Assembly (NCBI GenBank): GCA_021850095.1 | Contig: JAJZRX010000005.1 | Span: forward strand, 16,078 to 80,077 | From: Deltaproteobacteria bacterium | GTDB taxonomy: Bacteria; Desulfobacterota; Desulfuromonadia; Geobacterales; Pseudopelobacteraceae | Length of the DNA: 64,000 nt | Direction of reading: 5' to 3' | Shown: positions 38,424 through 47,731 of the stretch, piece by piece | Numbering within the stretch: position 1 is the stretch's first letter | Layout of the letters: each line of letters opens with the position of its first letter | The notes under the pieces: generated by a model | What the model saw: only the letters and a program-made list of their open reading frames with translations | What the model was told of the DNA's origin: nothing | Databases searched by the model: none | Translations under genes and position numbers: made by a program

Positions 38424-39365
38424 ATGAAACGTATGCTTGCTCCCCTGCTGATCTGCCCGGCCTGCCTGCCCCGGGAGCAGCCGCTGGAGCTTTCTTCCGT
38501 CAAAGAACGGGACGATGAAATCATCAGCGCCGACCTTTCCTGCCGCACATGCCGCAAACGCTACCCTGTCCGGGACGGCATAGCGGTTCTGACACCGGAT
38601 CCGGAGGCCGGGCCCGCTGGAGGACAGTGGAAATACGAAGAACAGGAAACCATCGATCGCTACCTCTGGAGCCACTACTCCGATCTGATGAAGGTTCCCG
38701 ACGCCGGTGATGCCTATGCCGTCTGGGCATCACTGCTTGCTCCCCAGTCCGATCTCGCCTATGACGCCGGCTGCGCCGTAGGCAGACTGACCTTTGAAAT
38801 GTCGCAGCGAAGCACGCTGGCAATCGGCTGCGACCTGTCATCCGCCTTCATCCGCACGGCACGGCGACTGGCCCGGGAGCGCAGGATCAGCTTTTCGCTT
38901 CAGCTGGAGGGAAATCTGCGGGAAACATTCACCTTTGAACTGCCAGGCAGCTGGCGACCCGACCGGGTCGAATTTATGGTGGCCGATGCCCAGGCTCTGC
39001 CTTTCGCCGCCGGAACGTTCCAGCAGATCACATCTCTTAATCTGGTGGACCGGGTACGCTACCCGCTGGCGCATCTCTTCGACATCAGCCGGGCTGCGCG
39101 CTCCCGTAACGCTTTTTTCCTGTTTTCGGATCCTTTTTCCTGGTCGACCGCCAACGCCCCCGAAGAGCTCTGGCTGGGCGGACTCTCAAGCGGACTTTAT
39201 TCCGGACGGGGAATTGATAATGTTCGCGCCCTGCTGGAGGGGAAGCAGAAGATCATCTCCCCTGCCTGGCGGATCAACGCTCAAGGGCGCGTGAACTGGC
39301 GCCTGCGTTCCCATTGTAATCATTTTGAAATGATCAGAAGTGAATATCTGACTGCTGTGCGGTGA
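38424..39365 (+). CDS. SAM-dependent methyltransferase with N-terminal Trm112-like zinc ribbon
   Basis: 313 residues from the ATG at 38424. Residues about 9-50 form a Trm112-like ribbon: LICPACLPRE with a second Cys pair in DLSCRTCRKRYPVRDGIAVL. A class I methyltransferase core follows: motif I is DAGCAVGRLTFEMSQ, with GCDLS, and MVADAQALPFAAGTFQQITS for the later motifs. Target unknown. The last 32 bases overlap the 3' end of the histidine-kinase gene on the other strand. Confidence 0.78.
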   Translation: MKRMLAPLLICPACLPREQPLELSSVKERDDEIISADLSCRTCRKRYPVRDGIAVLTPDPEAGPAGGQWKYEEQETIDRYLWSHYSDLMKVPDAGDAYAVWASLLAPQSDLAYDAGCAVGRLTFEMSQRSTLAIGCDLSSAFIRTARRLARERRISFSLQLEGNLRETFTFELPGSWRPDRVEFMVADAQALPFAAGTFQQITSLNLVDRVRYPLAHLFDISRAARSRNAFFLFSDPFSWSTANAPEELWLGGLSSGLYSGRGIDNVRALLEGKQKIISPAWRINAQGRVNWRLRSHCNHFEMIRSEYLTAVR

Positions 39366-40614
39366 AGATTTTTTCACCGCGCGGCATGCTCGTGCTTGCC
39401 GTTTCCGGGTGATCGAAAATTGGCAGAAGTATCCGCACGGTTGTGCCGCTACCCGGCTTGCTCTCCACAAAAATTGCTCCCCGGTGAGCACTGATGATCC
39501 CATGCGTGGCGGGCATACCCAGGCCCCGGCCGGTGAACTTGGTCGTAAAAAACGGATCGAACAGTTTGTACAGGGTATCACTGTCCATGCCGCAGCCGCT
39601 GTCCCGAACTTCAATCCAGACATAGCGGCCGGCCGGAAGTTTTTCCTTCAGCCGGCTGTTGTTCAAGGTCGTCTGATCAAATTCGCTGAAACCGGTCGTA
39701 ATCGTTACGTTTCCTTTTTCTTCACCGATAGCCTCTGTTGAATTGCTTATCAGACTCACCAGCACCTGTTTGATCTGTTCGGCATCCGCATTAACCGGCG
39801 GCACTCCATCAGCGGCGTTGATATCCAACTGTATCGAACCGGGAATGCAGGCCGACAGCACCGTTGAACAACCCGTCACAAGAGTGTTCAGATCCAGCGG
39901 CTTGCCGACAAAATGCCCCCGGCCGGAATACGACAGCATCAAACCGCTCAATTTTGCAGCGCTTTCGGCGGCTTTGACCGCCTGACATATATGCTTGCGA
40001 AGACTTTTCTGATCGTCACTCCTCATCAGCGCCAGTTCCAGGTTGCCAAGCAGCGACTGCAGCAGGTTGTTGAAATCGTGGGCAATGCCGGAAGACATTC
40101 GTCCCAGACTCTCCAGTTTGTTAAGGTACAGCAGTTCCTGCTCGGCTTTTTTATGCAGGCTGATATCGCTGAATACCAAGCGGCACTCCCCTTTCCAGAC
40201 AGAATTTGCCTCGAGTTGCGCCCAGAAACCGCTGCCATCCGAACGGAGCATACGCAGTTCAAATTCATGCCGCCGTACACCGGTTTCTATAATCTGCTGC
40301 ACATGAATCCGGAAAGCATTCAGATCTTCCGGGTCAATGTGGGTAAGGATGCTGTGCATCAGCAGAGACTCGCGCTCAACCCCCAGAAGGTTGGCGGCCG
40401 TCAGATTGGCATCTGATATCGAACAGCTGTCGTTAATGGTCAGATACCCCACCGGGGCAAAGTCATACAGGTCGGAATACATGGCCCGTGACGTTTCAAG
40501 CTGTTCGAGCATTTCGCGCATCTGATCGTTCTGCTTTTCCAGCTCTGCCTGATGAAGTTTCAGTTCACTTAAACAGATATCAAGATCATCGTTTGCTGGT
40601 TTTGTCGTTGTCAT
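39334..40614 (-). CDS. PAS-domain sensor histidine kinase, soluble
   Basis: 426 residues, no membrane segment. An N-terminal coiled coil (ELKLHQAELEKQNDQMREML) leads to a PAS domain at about 45-155 (FAPVGYLTINDSCSISDANL). The phosphoacceptor His is in RMSSGIAHDFNNLLQSLLGN. The ATPase has an N-box NSTEAI, G1 DSGCGMD and F-box FDPFFTTK. It carries no receiver domain and has no response-regulator neighbour, so its partner lies elsewhere (an orphan kinase). The PAS domain suggests a cytoplasmic cue. The gap upstream (40615-40874) is AT-rich, with a weak TTGAAG/ATATAT pair near 40.74 kb. Confidence 0.88.
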   Translation of the reverse strand: MTTTKPANDDLDICLSELKLHQAELEKQNDQMREMLEQLETSRAMYSDLYDFAPVGYLTINDSCSISDANLTAANLLGVERESLLMHSILTHIDPEDLNAFRIHVQQIIETGVRRHEFELRMLRSDGSGFWAQLEANSVWKGECRLVFSDISLHKKAEQELLYLNKLESLGRMSSGIAHDFNNLLQSLLGNLELALMRSDDQKSLRKHICQAVKAAESAAKLSGLMLSYSGRGHFVGKPLDLNTLVTGCSTVLSACIPGSIQLDINAADGVPPVNADAEQIKQVLVSLISNSTEAIGEEKGNVTITTGFSEFDQTTLNNSRLKEKLPAGRYVWIEVRDSGCGMDSDTLYKLFDPFFTTKFTGRGLGMPATHGIISAHRGAIFVESKPGSGTTVRILLPIFDHPETASTSMPRGEKIFTAQQSDIHF

Positions 40615-40874
40615 GGCGCTTTACCTGTTGACGGGAGAAGTTTGCAAGCACACATGTTGTTCGTACCCATACGGCAATGTACTTCTTAATTATTATACCA
40701 AGTTTATTAAACGTATTTTATATATACCAGATGCTTTTTTGACTTCAAGACCACGATCACAATAAAATAAAAATATTTTCACACAACGATCCTGAATGAC
40801 GTCCGGACGCCTTATCTGTCAGCAGGTTGCATGAATTCGGGTGCATTCACGGCAAGTTTGTTTATACTGCGAGC

Positions 40875-42137
40875 ATGACACTTCAATCCGCTTCAATCAC
40901 CGAGAGCATTAAAAGCATCTTTCCCGCATGCTGCCATGGGCGGATTTTTCTGGTGGGCGGAATCGTTCGCGACCTGCTGTCGGGATGCAGCAGCAGCGAT
41001 ATTGATCTGACCGCGACGCTTTCCCCGCACGAGCTTGTCTCAAGCGGTTTTCACCGGGTTTCAGGAAAAACCACATCTGCAATCTGGTTCAGGCACGACG
41101 CCAGCCATGGCACAATCGAAATCACCCCTTTGGCAGATCTTTGCGGGTTGGAGGCGGAACTGGCCCGCCGGGATTTTACCATCAACGCCATTGCCATGAA
41201 GCTGTGCGGTGAAATCATTGATCCGCTGGGAGGAGTAGATCATCACGCACAGGGTTTATTGAAAGCCTGCACGGACAGCAGCTTCGATGATGATCCCCTG
41301 CGCATCTTTCGTGCCTTTCGTTTTGAAGCCGACGGCTGGCGCATGACGGATGAAACCGAGGCACTGATCAGCTGCCGGGAGTGGAACAGGGCGCTTGAGC
41401 ATATTCCGGTGGAGCGCTTCAGCCGTGAAATGCTGAAAGCCCTTCAGGCCAATGTTCCTGAACGTTTCTTTCAGCGCATGCTGGAACTGGAGGTTGGCGG
41501 GAATTTTCTGCCGGAACTGTTTCGTATGCCACAGATCCCGGCCGGACCGCTCATCCATCACCCGGAAGGCGACCTTTTCAGCCACAGCTGCCAGGTTTTG
41601 CAACGCGTTTCAGCCATGACCGGCGATCCGCTGGCCCGCTTCTGCGCGTTTTTTCACGACCTCGGCAAGCTGGCCAGCGACCCGACCCACTATCCCAGAC
41701 ACCATGGGCACGATCAGGCCGGCTACGGGTTGTCCCGCACATTCTGCGACCGCTTGCGCATGCCGGCGAACTATCGCAACGCACTGGCCTGGACCAGCCG
41801 ACTGCACGGAACGCTGAATTTGTGGGAACAACTGCGGGATTCAACCAGGGTGAGAACGGCGGAGCAGGCTTTAAGGGGGGGCATTGCAGACATTCTGCCG
41901 CTTGTATCCGCAGCGGACAAAACAGAAACCCGCCCCCCCGGCGACTGGCACGAGGCGGTCAGGGTGGCGGGTTTGACAACGGCTGAACTGGGGATTGCTC
42001 CTGCCAGGCTGGATGAACTGCCGCCCGGCAAACGAGCTGAATATATTTTTCAGAAAAAGGTGCAGAGCTTCCGGGCAGCCAAGGTTAAATCTTCAGTATC
42101 TCCCCGTCCAACCCCAGGCCCGCTACCGACCCCATGA
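40875..42137 (+). CDS. CCA tRNA nucleotidyltransferase / poly(A)-polymerase-family protein with HD domain
   Basis: 420 residues from the ATG at 40875 (an ATG at 40827 is possible; neither has a strong ribosome-binding site). Nucleotidyltransferase core: LVGGIVRDLLSG with the catalytic pair in SDIDLTA, RRDFTINAIAMKL and DDDPLRIFRAFRFEADG. A C-terminal HD domain (FCAFFHDLGKLASDP) resembles that of Escherichia coli CCA-adding enzyme. It adds or repairs the CCA end of tRNAs. The final 17 codons are antisense to the M16 peptidase gene and low in complexity (see findings). Confidence 0.88.
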   Translation: MTLQSASITESIKSIFPACCHGRIFLVGGIVRDLLSGCSSSDIDLTATLSPHELVSSGFHRVSGKTTSAIWFRHDASHGTIEITPLADLCGLEAELARRDFTINAIAMKLCGEIIDPLGGVDHHAQGLLKACTDSSFDDDPLRIFRAFRFEADGWRMTDETEALISCREWNRALEHIPVERFSREMLKALQANVPERFFQRMLELEVGGNFLPELFRMPQIPAGPLIHHPEGDLFSHSCQVLQRVSAMTGDPLARFCAFFHDLGKLASDPTHYPRHHGHDQAGYGLSRTFCDRLRMPANYRNALAWTSRLHGTLNLWEQLRDSTRVRTAEQALRGGIADILPLVSAADKTETRPPGDWHEAVRVAGLTTAELGIAPARLDELPPGKRAEYIFQKKVQSFRAAKVKSSVSPRPTPGPLPTP

Positions 42138-43344
42138 CTTCCAGGTGCAGGGAATCGCTGCTGAACAGTTCCTGCGAAACCCTTCGTATATCCTGGCTGC
42201 TGACCGCATCATAATTGGCCAGCACCTCTTCTATGGTCTGCTGACCCTCGAAATAAATCTCGTTTTTGGCCAGGCGGGTCATCAGACTGTCACTGCTTTC
42301 CAGCGACATGAGCGTTTTGCCCTTGAGCTGTTCGCGGGCCGAGTCGAGCTCATCCTGCGGCACTTCCTCGGCCACCAGACGCGACAGCTCTCCGCAGGCG
42401 ATATCGATCACTTCCCGGCAATGGGCCTTCTCGGTGCCGGCGTAGATCACCATGGCGCCGCTGTCGGCGTGGGAAACCAGATAGGCATACACCGAATAGG
42501 CCAGCCCCTTTTTCTCCCGCACCTCCTGAAACAGGCGCGAACTCATGCCGCCCCCCAGAATGGTTGTCAACAGAAACAGCGCGTAGCGATCCGGGTGATT
42601 GTGGCGCTGACCGGGCGTGCCCAGACAGATCAGGGTCTGCTCCATCTCCCGCTCGGTCAGATGGACAGCTTTGCCGCTGGTGGCAAAAATAGTGGAAGGT
42701 TCAGGCTTCCACGCTGATTCGATTGACGAGAAAAGCGGTTCGACCATGGCAAGCAGTTCTTCATGGCGCACATTGCCGGCGGCCGAAATGATGATGTCCT
42801 GGGGGCGGTAGCGGCTCTGTTTGTGAAACAGGATCGCATCCCGCTGAAGAGTGCCGATCGTAGCGGCGGTGCCCAGAACCGGCATTCCCAGGGAATGTCC
42901 ACGCCAGTGGTTTACATGAAAGCGGTCGTGGATGAACTCGTCCGGAGAATCCTCGCGCATCTTGATTTCCTGCAGGACGACCTTGCGTTCCCGTTCAATC
43001 TCATCGGCCGGGAAGGTGGAGTGCATGAAGATGTCGGCCAGCAGATCAACCGCCTGCGGCAGGAACTTGGCCAGCACCTTGGCGTAATAGCAGACGTATT
43101 CGTGACCGGTGAAGGCGTTCAGAATACCGCCGATGGAATCGATCTCGCGCGAAATCTGGCGGGCGCTGCGGCGCTCGGTTCCCTTGAAAAGCATATGCTC
43201 GATAAAGTGGGCCACACCGTTGTTTTCGGGGGCTTCGTGACGGGTGCCGCTGGCAACCCAGATACCGGTAGTGACCGTGTGCATATGCTCGACACGCTGA
43301 CTCACAACCCGGACGCCATTATTTAATATCGTTGTCGTTATCAT
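42085..43344 (-). CDS. M16-family zinc metallopeptidase
   Basis: 419 residues from the ATG at 43344, which aligns with family N-termini (MITTTILNNGVRVVSQRVEH); a start at 43362 would add six residues. The inverted zinc motif HxxEH is HFIEH (H46, E49, H50), with a downstream Glu region REDSPDE. A second, inactive-like half (RPQDIIISAAGNVRHEEL) follows, as in mitochondrial-processing-peptidase-type proteins. It has no signal peptide and is probably a cytoplasmic peptidase. Its 3' end overlaps the CCA-enzyme gene by 53 bases on the opposite strand. Confidence 0.92.
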   Translation of the reverse strand: MITTTILNNGVRVVSQRVEHMHTVTTGIWVASGTRHEAPENNGVAHFIEHMLFKGTERRSARQISREIDSIGGILNAFTGHEYVCYYAKVLAKFLPQAVDLLADIFMHSTFPADEIERERKVVLQEIKMREDSPDEFIHDRFHVNHWRGHSLGMPVLGTAATIGTLQRDAILFHKQSRYRPQDIIISAAGNVRHEELLAMVEPLFSSIESAWKPEPSTIFATSGKAVHLTEREMEQTLICLGTPGQRHNHPDRYALFLLTTILGGGMSSRLFQEVREKKGLAYSVYAYLVSHADSGAMVIYAGTEKAHCREVIDIACGELSRLVAEEVPQDELDSAREQLKGKTLMSLESSDSLMTRLAKNEIYFEGQQTIEEVLANYDAVSSQDIRRVSQELFSSDSLHLEVMGSVAGLGLDGEILKI

Positions 43345-43481
43345 GGCGGTAAGCATACCCATATTTTTTAATACTTCAACCCCCCACGGATTTTTTATTC
43401 ACATCCCGGCGCTAAAGCGGTAATAGTGACACCCGCAGCTGTGCGCATGAGTTCAGTGTGTTATCAAGGGGGAAATTCCGG

Positions 43482-44273
43482 ATGTCCGCCTGGTTATTGT
43501 ATCTTTCATTGGGAGCGTTTGCGGGAGTATTGGCCGGATTGCTGGGGGTCGGCGGCGGAATCGTGATCGTGCCGATCCTGACCTTCATCTTCACCGCCCA
43601 GGGACTGCCGGCGGAACATATCCTTCACCTGGCGCTGGGCACCTCCCTGGCCAGCATCATGTTCACCTCGGTCTCCAGCCTGCGCGCCCACCATGGCCGG
43701 GGAGCGGTTGACTGGACCGTCGTCCGGCGCATCACACCCGGAATCCTGGCCGGCACCTTTTTCGGCTCCTGGGTGGCGGCCCAGCTTTCGACCCGTTTCC
43801 TGAAGGGCTTCTTCGTGGTGTTCCTCTACTATGTCGCGCTGCAGATGCTGCTCAACATCCGACCCAAGCCGCACCGCCAGCTGCCCGGACGCCTGGCGCT
43901 GTTCGGCGTGGGCGGAGCGATCGGCGGGGTTTCCAGCCTGGTGGGCATCGGCGGCGGCAGCATGTCGGTTCCCTTTCTGGTCTGGTGCAATGTAACGATG
44001 CACAACGCCATCGGAACCTCGGCGGCGATCGGCTTTCCGATCGCGCTGGCCGGCGCCGCCGGTTATCTGGTCAACGGCCTGCCGGTCGCTCTCCCACCCC
44101 ACTCATTCGGTTATATCTACCTGCCGGCTCTGACCGGCGTGGCCGCAGCCAGCATCGTCACCGCTCCGCTGGGCGCCCGGCTGGCCCACAGCCTGCCGAT
44201 CGCCGGTCTCAAAAAAATCTTTGCGCTGCTGCTGATTGTGATGGGCACCAAGATGCTGTTGAGTCTGTGGTAA
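43482..44273 (+). CDS. TauE/SafE-family membrane permease
   Basis: 263 residues from the ATG at 43482, with AGGGGG ten bases upstream; a GTG at 43458 is less likely. It has about eight hydrophobic helices and two copies of the family motif (GLLGVGGGIVIVPILTF near the N-terminus and SLVGIGGGSMSVPFLVW in the middle). Members export sulfite, sulfoacetate or other sulfur anions. Substrate is unassigned here. It lies ten bases before cydD, so it may belong to the same transcript. Confidence 0.88.
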   Translation: MSAWLLYLSLGAFAGVLAGLLGVGGGIVIVPILTFIFTAQGLPAEHILHLALGTSLASIMFTSVSSLRAHHGRGAVDWTVVRRITPGILAGTFFGSWVAAQLSTRFLKGFFVVFLYYVALQMLLNIRPKPHRQLPGRLALFGVGGAIGGVSSLVGIGGGSMSVPFLVWCNVTMHNAIGTSAAIGFPIALAGAAGYLVNGLPVALPPHSFGYIYLPALTGVAAASIVTAPLGARLAHSLPIAGLKKIFALLLIVMGTKMLLSLW

Positions 44274-44283
44274 ACTGCGCTCC

Positions 44284-45999
44284 ATGACCGAACCGAACCA
44301 TACCCAGCAGATTCAAAATCCGGAAACCTGGCTGCGCCGGGAAGCACTACATGTCCGGCGGAAACTGGCAACGGTTGTCCTGCTGGGAGTGGCGGGCGGC
44401 ATCCTGATCATGGCCCAGGCCAGGATTCTAGCGGTCGCCTGTCAGGCGGTCGTCATCGACGGCGCACTGTCCGCCAGCATCCTTCCCTTGGCCGTCTGTG
44501 TGGCGCTGATCGCCCTGTTGCGCGGCGTCGGCACCTATCTGTCCGAGCGGCAGGCGATCAAGGCCGCATGCGAGGTCAAACAGCGGATCATCAGCCGGCT
44601 TTACCGCCGCCTGCAGCTTCTGCTGCCCGCCGGAGCCGCCGGCGAAGACGCCGGTTCCCTGGCCGAGGTCGTAACCTCCGGCGTTGAGGGGCTGGAAAGC
44701 TACCTGACCCGTTTCCTGCCGCACCTGGTTCTGGCGGCGCTGCTGCCGCTGCTGACCCTGACGGTGGTGTTTCCGGTGGAATGGCGGGCCGGCCTGGTGC
44801 TGTTGTTTTCGGCCCCCTTCATTCCGCTGCTGATGGTGCTGATCGGCAGCCGGGCCGAGCGGTTGAACCAGCGTCAATGGAGCCGCCTGACCCGCATGGC
44901 GGGCCATCTGCTGGATCTGGTACAGGGTTTGCCGGATCTGAAGATCTTCGGCGCCGCCCGCCGCGAAGCGGCCATGGTGGCACAGGTTTCCGACGATTAT
45001 CGCCGCAGCACCATGGCGGTGCTGAAAATCGCCTTTCTTTCAGCCCTGATGCTGGAATTTTTCGCCACGGTCGGGACCGCCGTGGTGGCGGTCATCATCG
45101 GCTTCATGCTGCTCTCCGGACGACTGGAGCTGGTCAACGGTCTCTTCGTGCTGCTGCTGGCGCCCGAGTTTTACCTGCCCCTGCGGGTCCTGGGTCTTTC
45201 CTGGCACAGCCGGATGAACGGCACGGCGGCCGCGACCCGGATTCTGCCGCTGCTGCTCCAGCCCCTGCCGCAACAGGAAAGCGGCACCCTGCCCCCTCCC
45301 GTAAAAGCGCCAGTTCTGAAATTGGAAAACGTCACCTTCCGCTACGGCGGCCAGCGAGGCGGGATACAGGATATCAGCCTGACCCTGCCGGCCGGATCGG
45401 TCACCGCCATTGTCGGTGAAAGCGGCAGCGGCAAATCCACCCTGGCCCGGGTGCTGCTGGGACTGGCAACACCGGAATATGGGCGGGTGCTGGTTGACAG
45501 TCATGATCTCACGACCATGGATCAGGACCGCTGGCGCAGACGACTGGCCTGGGTGCCGCAGCGCCCCTTCTTTTCAGCGGCCAGCATCCGGGAGAATCTG
45601 CTGGCTTCCCGGCCGGATGCCGGGGATCATCATCTGATGGAAGCTCTGGCAACGGCTGCGCTGACGGATGCTATCACCCGGCTGCCGCAGGGTTTGGATA
45701 CCCGGCTGGGGGACCGGGGCGCCGGGCTTTCCGGTGGCGAGCTGCGCCGCCTGGCACTGGCGCGCCTGATGCTGCGCGATCCGCTGCTGATCGTTCTGGA
45801 TGAGCCGACCGCCGGGCTCGACCAGACCAATGAACAGCTGCTGCTGGATGCGATCGATCGTTTGGCGCCGGGCCGGACGGTGGTTGTGATCAGCCACCGG
45901 GAAGAAACCGTGCGGCGCTGCACCCGGGTGGTGCGGATGTCCGGCGGACAGCTGCTGCAACCCGGAAATAATGCGCTTCCGCAGGAGGTCATGCCATGA
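44284..45999 (+). CDS. cydD: Thiol reductant ABC exporter, CydD subunit
   Basis: 571 residues. Six-helix transmembrane domain in residues 1 to about 315, followed by an ABC domain: Walker A GESGSGKSTLA, Q loop VPQRPFF, signature LSGGELRRLAL, Walker B LLIVLDEPTAGLD, and His in ISHREE. With CydC it exports cysteine or glutathione to the periplasm, which is needed for cytochrome bd assembly and periplasmic redox. Its stop overlaps the cydC start by four bases. Confidence 0.94.
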   Translation: MTEPNHTQQIQNPETWLRREALHVRRKLATVVLLGVAGGILIMAQARILAVACQAVVIDGALSASILPLAVCVALIALLRGVGTYLSERQAIKAACEVKQRIISRLYRRLQLLLPAGAAGEDAGSLAEVVTSGVEGLESYLTRFLPHLVLAALLPLLTLTVVFPVEWRAGLVLLFSAPFIPLLMVLIGSRAERLNQRQWSRLTRMAGHLLDLVQGLPDLKIFGAARREAAMVAQVSDDYRRSTMAVLKIAFLSALMLEFFATVGTAVVAVIIGFMLLSGRLELVNGLFVLLLAPEFYLPLRVLGLSWHSRMNGTAAATRILPLLLQPLPQQESGTLPPPVKAPVLKLENVTFRYGGQRGGIQDISLTLPAGSVTAIVGESGSGKSTLARVLLGLATPEYGRVLVDSHDLTTMDQDRWRRRLAWVPQRPFFSAASIRENLLASRPDAGDHHLMEALATAALTDAITRLPQGLDTRLGDRGAGLSGGELRRLALARLMLRDPLLIVLDEPTAGLDQTNEQLLLDAIDRLAPGRTVVVISHREETVRRCTRVVRMSGGQLLQPGNNALPQEVMP

Positions 46000-47648
46000 A
46001 AGCGCTGACCACTCTGGTGCGGGTCATGGCTGCCCGTCAATGGCACTGGCTGCTGGCCGGGATTCTGGCCGGAATCCTGGTGGTAGCCGCCAACATCGCG
46101 CTGATGGCCGTTTCGGGCTGGTTCATCGCCTCCATGGCGCTGGCCGGAATCAGCCAGACCTCCTTCAATTACATGCTTCCGGCGCTGGCCATCCGGGTGC
46201 TGGCGATTGTCCGCACCCTGGGGCGTTATGCCGAGCGGCTTGTCACCCACGAAGCCGCCTTCCGAATGCTGGCTGACCTGCGGGTCTGGCTGTTTGAGCG
46301 TCTGATCCCGCTGGTTCCAGCCGGTCTGGAGGGCTACGCGGCCGGTGATCTTTCGGGACGCTTGCGGGCGGACGTGGACCGGATGGAAAATCTGTATCTC
46401 CGGATCATCGCGCCGATCGCGACAGGAGCGGCAGTCATCCTGCTGGCCCCCCTCTGCCTCGGCCTCTGGAGCTCTGCCAGCGGCCTGGCGCTCCTGGCGG
46501 CTTTGTCTCTGGCCGGAATCGTACTGCCGCTGGTGACGCGCAGCATGGCGGCAGAACCGGGTGAAGAAGAGGTGCGGCTGACGGGAGAGGTGCGGGTTGC
46601 GGTAACGGAAGGGCTTCAGGGTGCCGAAGAGGTGCTGCTGCTGGGCGCCTGCGATCAAAAGGCGGACAAGGTCGAAGCCCTCTATGCCGGGATAACCCGG
46701 CAACAACAGCGCCTGGGCGGCATCAACGGAATCGTGAGCGCCGGAATGACAGCCGCCGGCGGCACAGCCCTGGCGGTTGTGCTGGCGATCGGGGCGACGG
46801 AGGTTTTCCGGGGACAGATCAGCGGGGCGGAACTGGTCATGCTGCTGCTCTTTTGCGCGGCCTGCTTTGAGGGGATTGCACCGCTGGCCGCCGCACTGCA
46901 AGCTCTGCCGGCCACAAACGCCACGGCTCAACGATTGACCGAACTGGCTGCCGCGCCCCACCCGGTTCCGGAACCGCCCCACCCGCTCCCGCCGGTTTCC
47001 GGTCATGGGGTCATCTTTCACAAGGTCTGCTTTACCCATGGCGCTGGAGCAGAGGTCTTAACCGATTTCTCACTGGAGCTTCCGGAGGGGAGCCGGGTGG
47101 CCCTGACGGGGCGGAGCGGAGCGGGCAAAAGCAGCGTCATCGAACTGCTGCTGCGCTTTCGTCCTTACCGGGGCAGCATCACCATCGGCGATGCGGAAGT
47201 GCGCGATATGGCCAGCAGCCAGATCGCCGGCCTGGTCTCTGCCGTTCCGCAACAGCCACACCTCTTCAACAGTTCGATTCGGGCCAACATTCTGCTCGGC
47301 GCTCCGGACGCAGACAACAGTAGTATCGAGGCGACCCTGGCAGATGCCGGCCTGGCGGAGTGGGTTGCAGCCCTGCCGGACGGCCTTGAAACAATTGTCG
47401 GCGTTGCCGGAAGCGCCGTCTCGGGCGGAGAGGCGCGCAGGATCGCCCTGGCGCGGGCGCTGCTGAAGGATGCGCCGGTACTGCTGCTGGACGAACCGAC
47501 CGAAGGCTTGGATCCCGAGACGGAACGCACGGTCGTCCAGCGGCTGAAGATACGGCTGCAGGGTAAAACCGTGCTGCTGATCAGCCACCGTCCCGCCTGT
47601 CTGGAGCTGGCGGAGCGCGTGCTGCGGATCGATGACGGCTCTCCTTGA
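45996..47648 (+). CDS. cydC: Thiol reductant ABC exporter, CydC subunit
   Basis: 550 residues. N-terminal transmembrane domain (QWHWLLAGILAGILVVAAN onward), then an ABC domain: Walker A GRSGAGKSSVIELL, Q loop VPQQPHLF, signature VSGGEARRIAL, Walker B LLLDEPTEGLDPET, and ISHRP. It forms a heterodimer with CydD. The last five bases overlap the predicted promoter of the AOR gene. Genes for the cytochrome bd oxidase itself are not in the window. Confidence 0.94.
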   Translation: MKALTTLVRVMAARQWHWLLAGILAGILVVAANIALMAVSGWFIASMALAGISQTSFNYMLPALAIRVLAIVRTLGRYAERLVTHEAAFRMLADLRVWLFERLIPLVPAGLEGYAAGDLSGRLRADVDRMENLYLRIIAPIATGAAVILLAPLCLGLWSSASGLALLAALSLAGIVLPLVTRSMAAEPGEEEVRLTGEVRVAVTEGLQGAEEVLLLGACDQKADKVEALYAGITRQQQRLGGINGIVSAGMTAAGGTALAVVLAIGATEVFRGQISGAELVMLLLFCAACFEGIAPLAAALQALPATNATAQRLTELAAAPHPVPEPPHPLPPVSGHGVIFHKVCFTHGAGAEVLTDFSLELPEGSRVALTGRSGAGKSSVIELLLRFRPYRGSITIGDAEVRDMASSQIAGLVSAVPQQPHLFNSSIRANILLGAPDADNSSIEATLADAGLAEWVAALPDGLETIVGVAGSAVSGGEARRIALARALLKDAPVLLLDEPTEGLDPETERTVVQRLKIRLQGKTVLLISHRPACLELAERVLRIDDGSP

Positions 47649-47673
47649 CAAACAGCTCTCCGCTGTGTATCTG
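47645..47673 (+). promoter_or_regulatory. Predicted sigma-70 promoter of the AOR-family gene
   Basis: TTGACA (47645-47650) and TATCTG (47668-47673) with a 17-base spacer. It overlaps the cydC stop. The leader to the ATG at 47732 would be about 52 bases. Confidence 0.55.
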
Positions 47674-47731
47674 TAACCGGTTTTTCGCCAACACCACCGC
47701 TTATCCGTCGTTATCATCAGAAAGGATTTCA

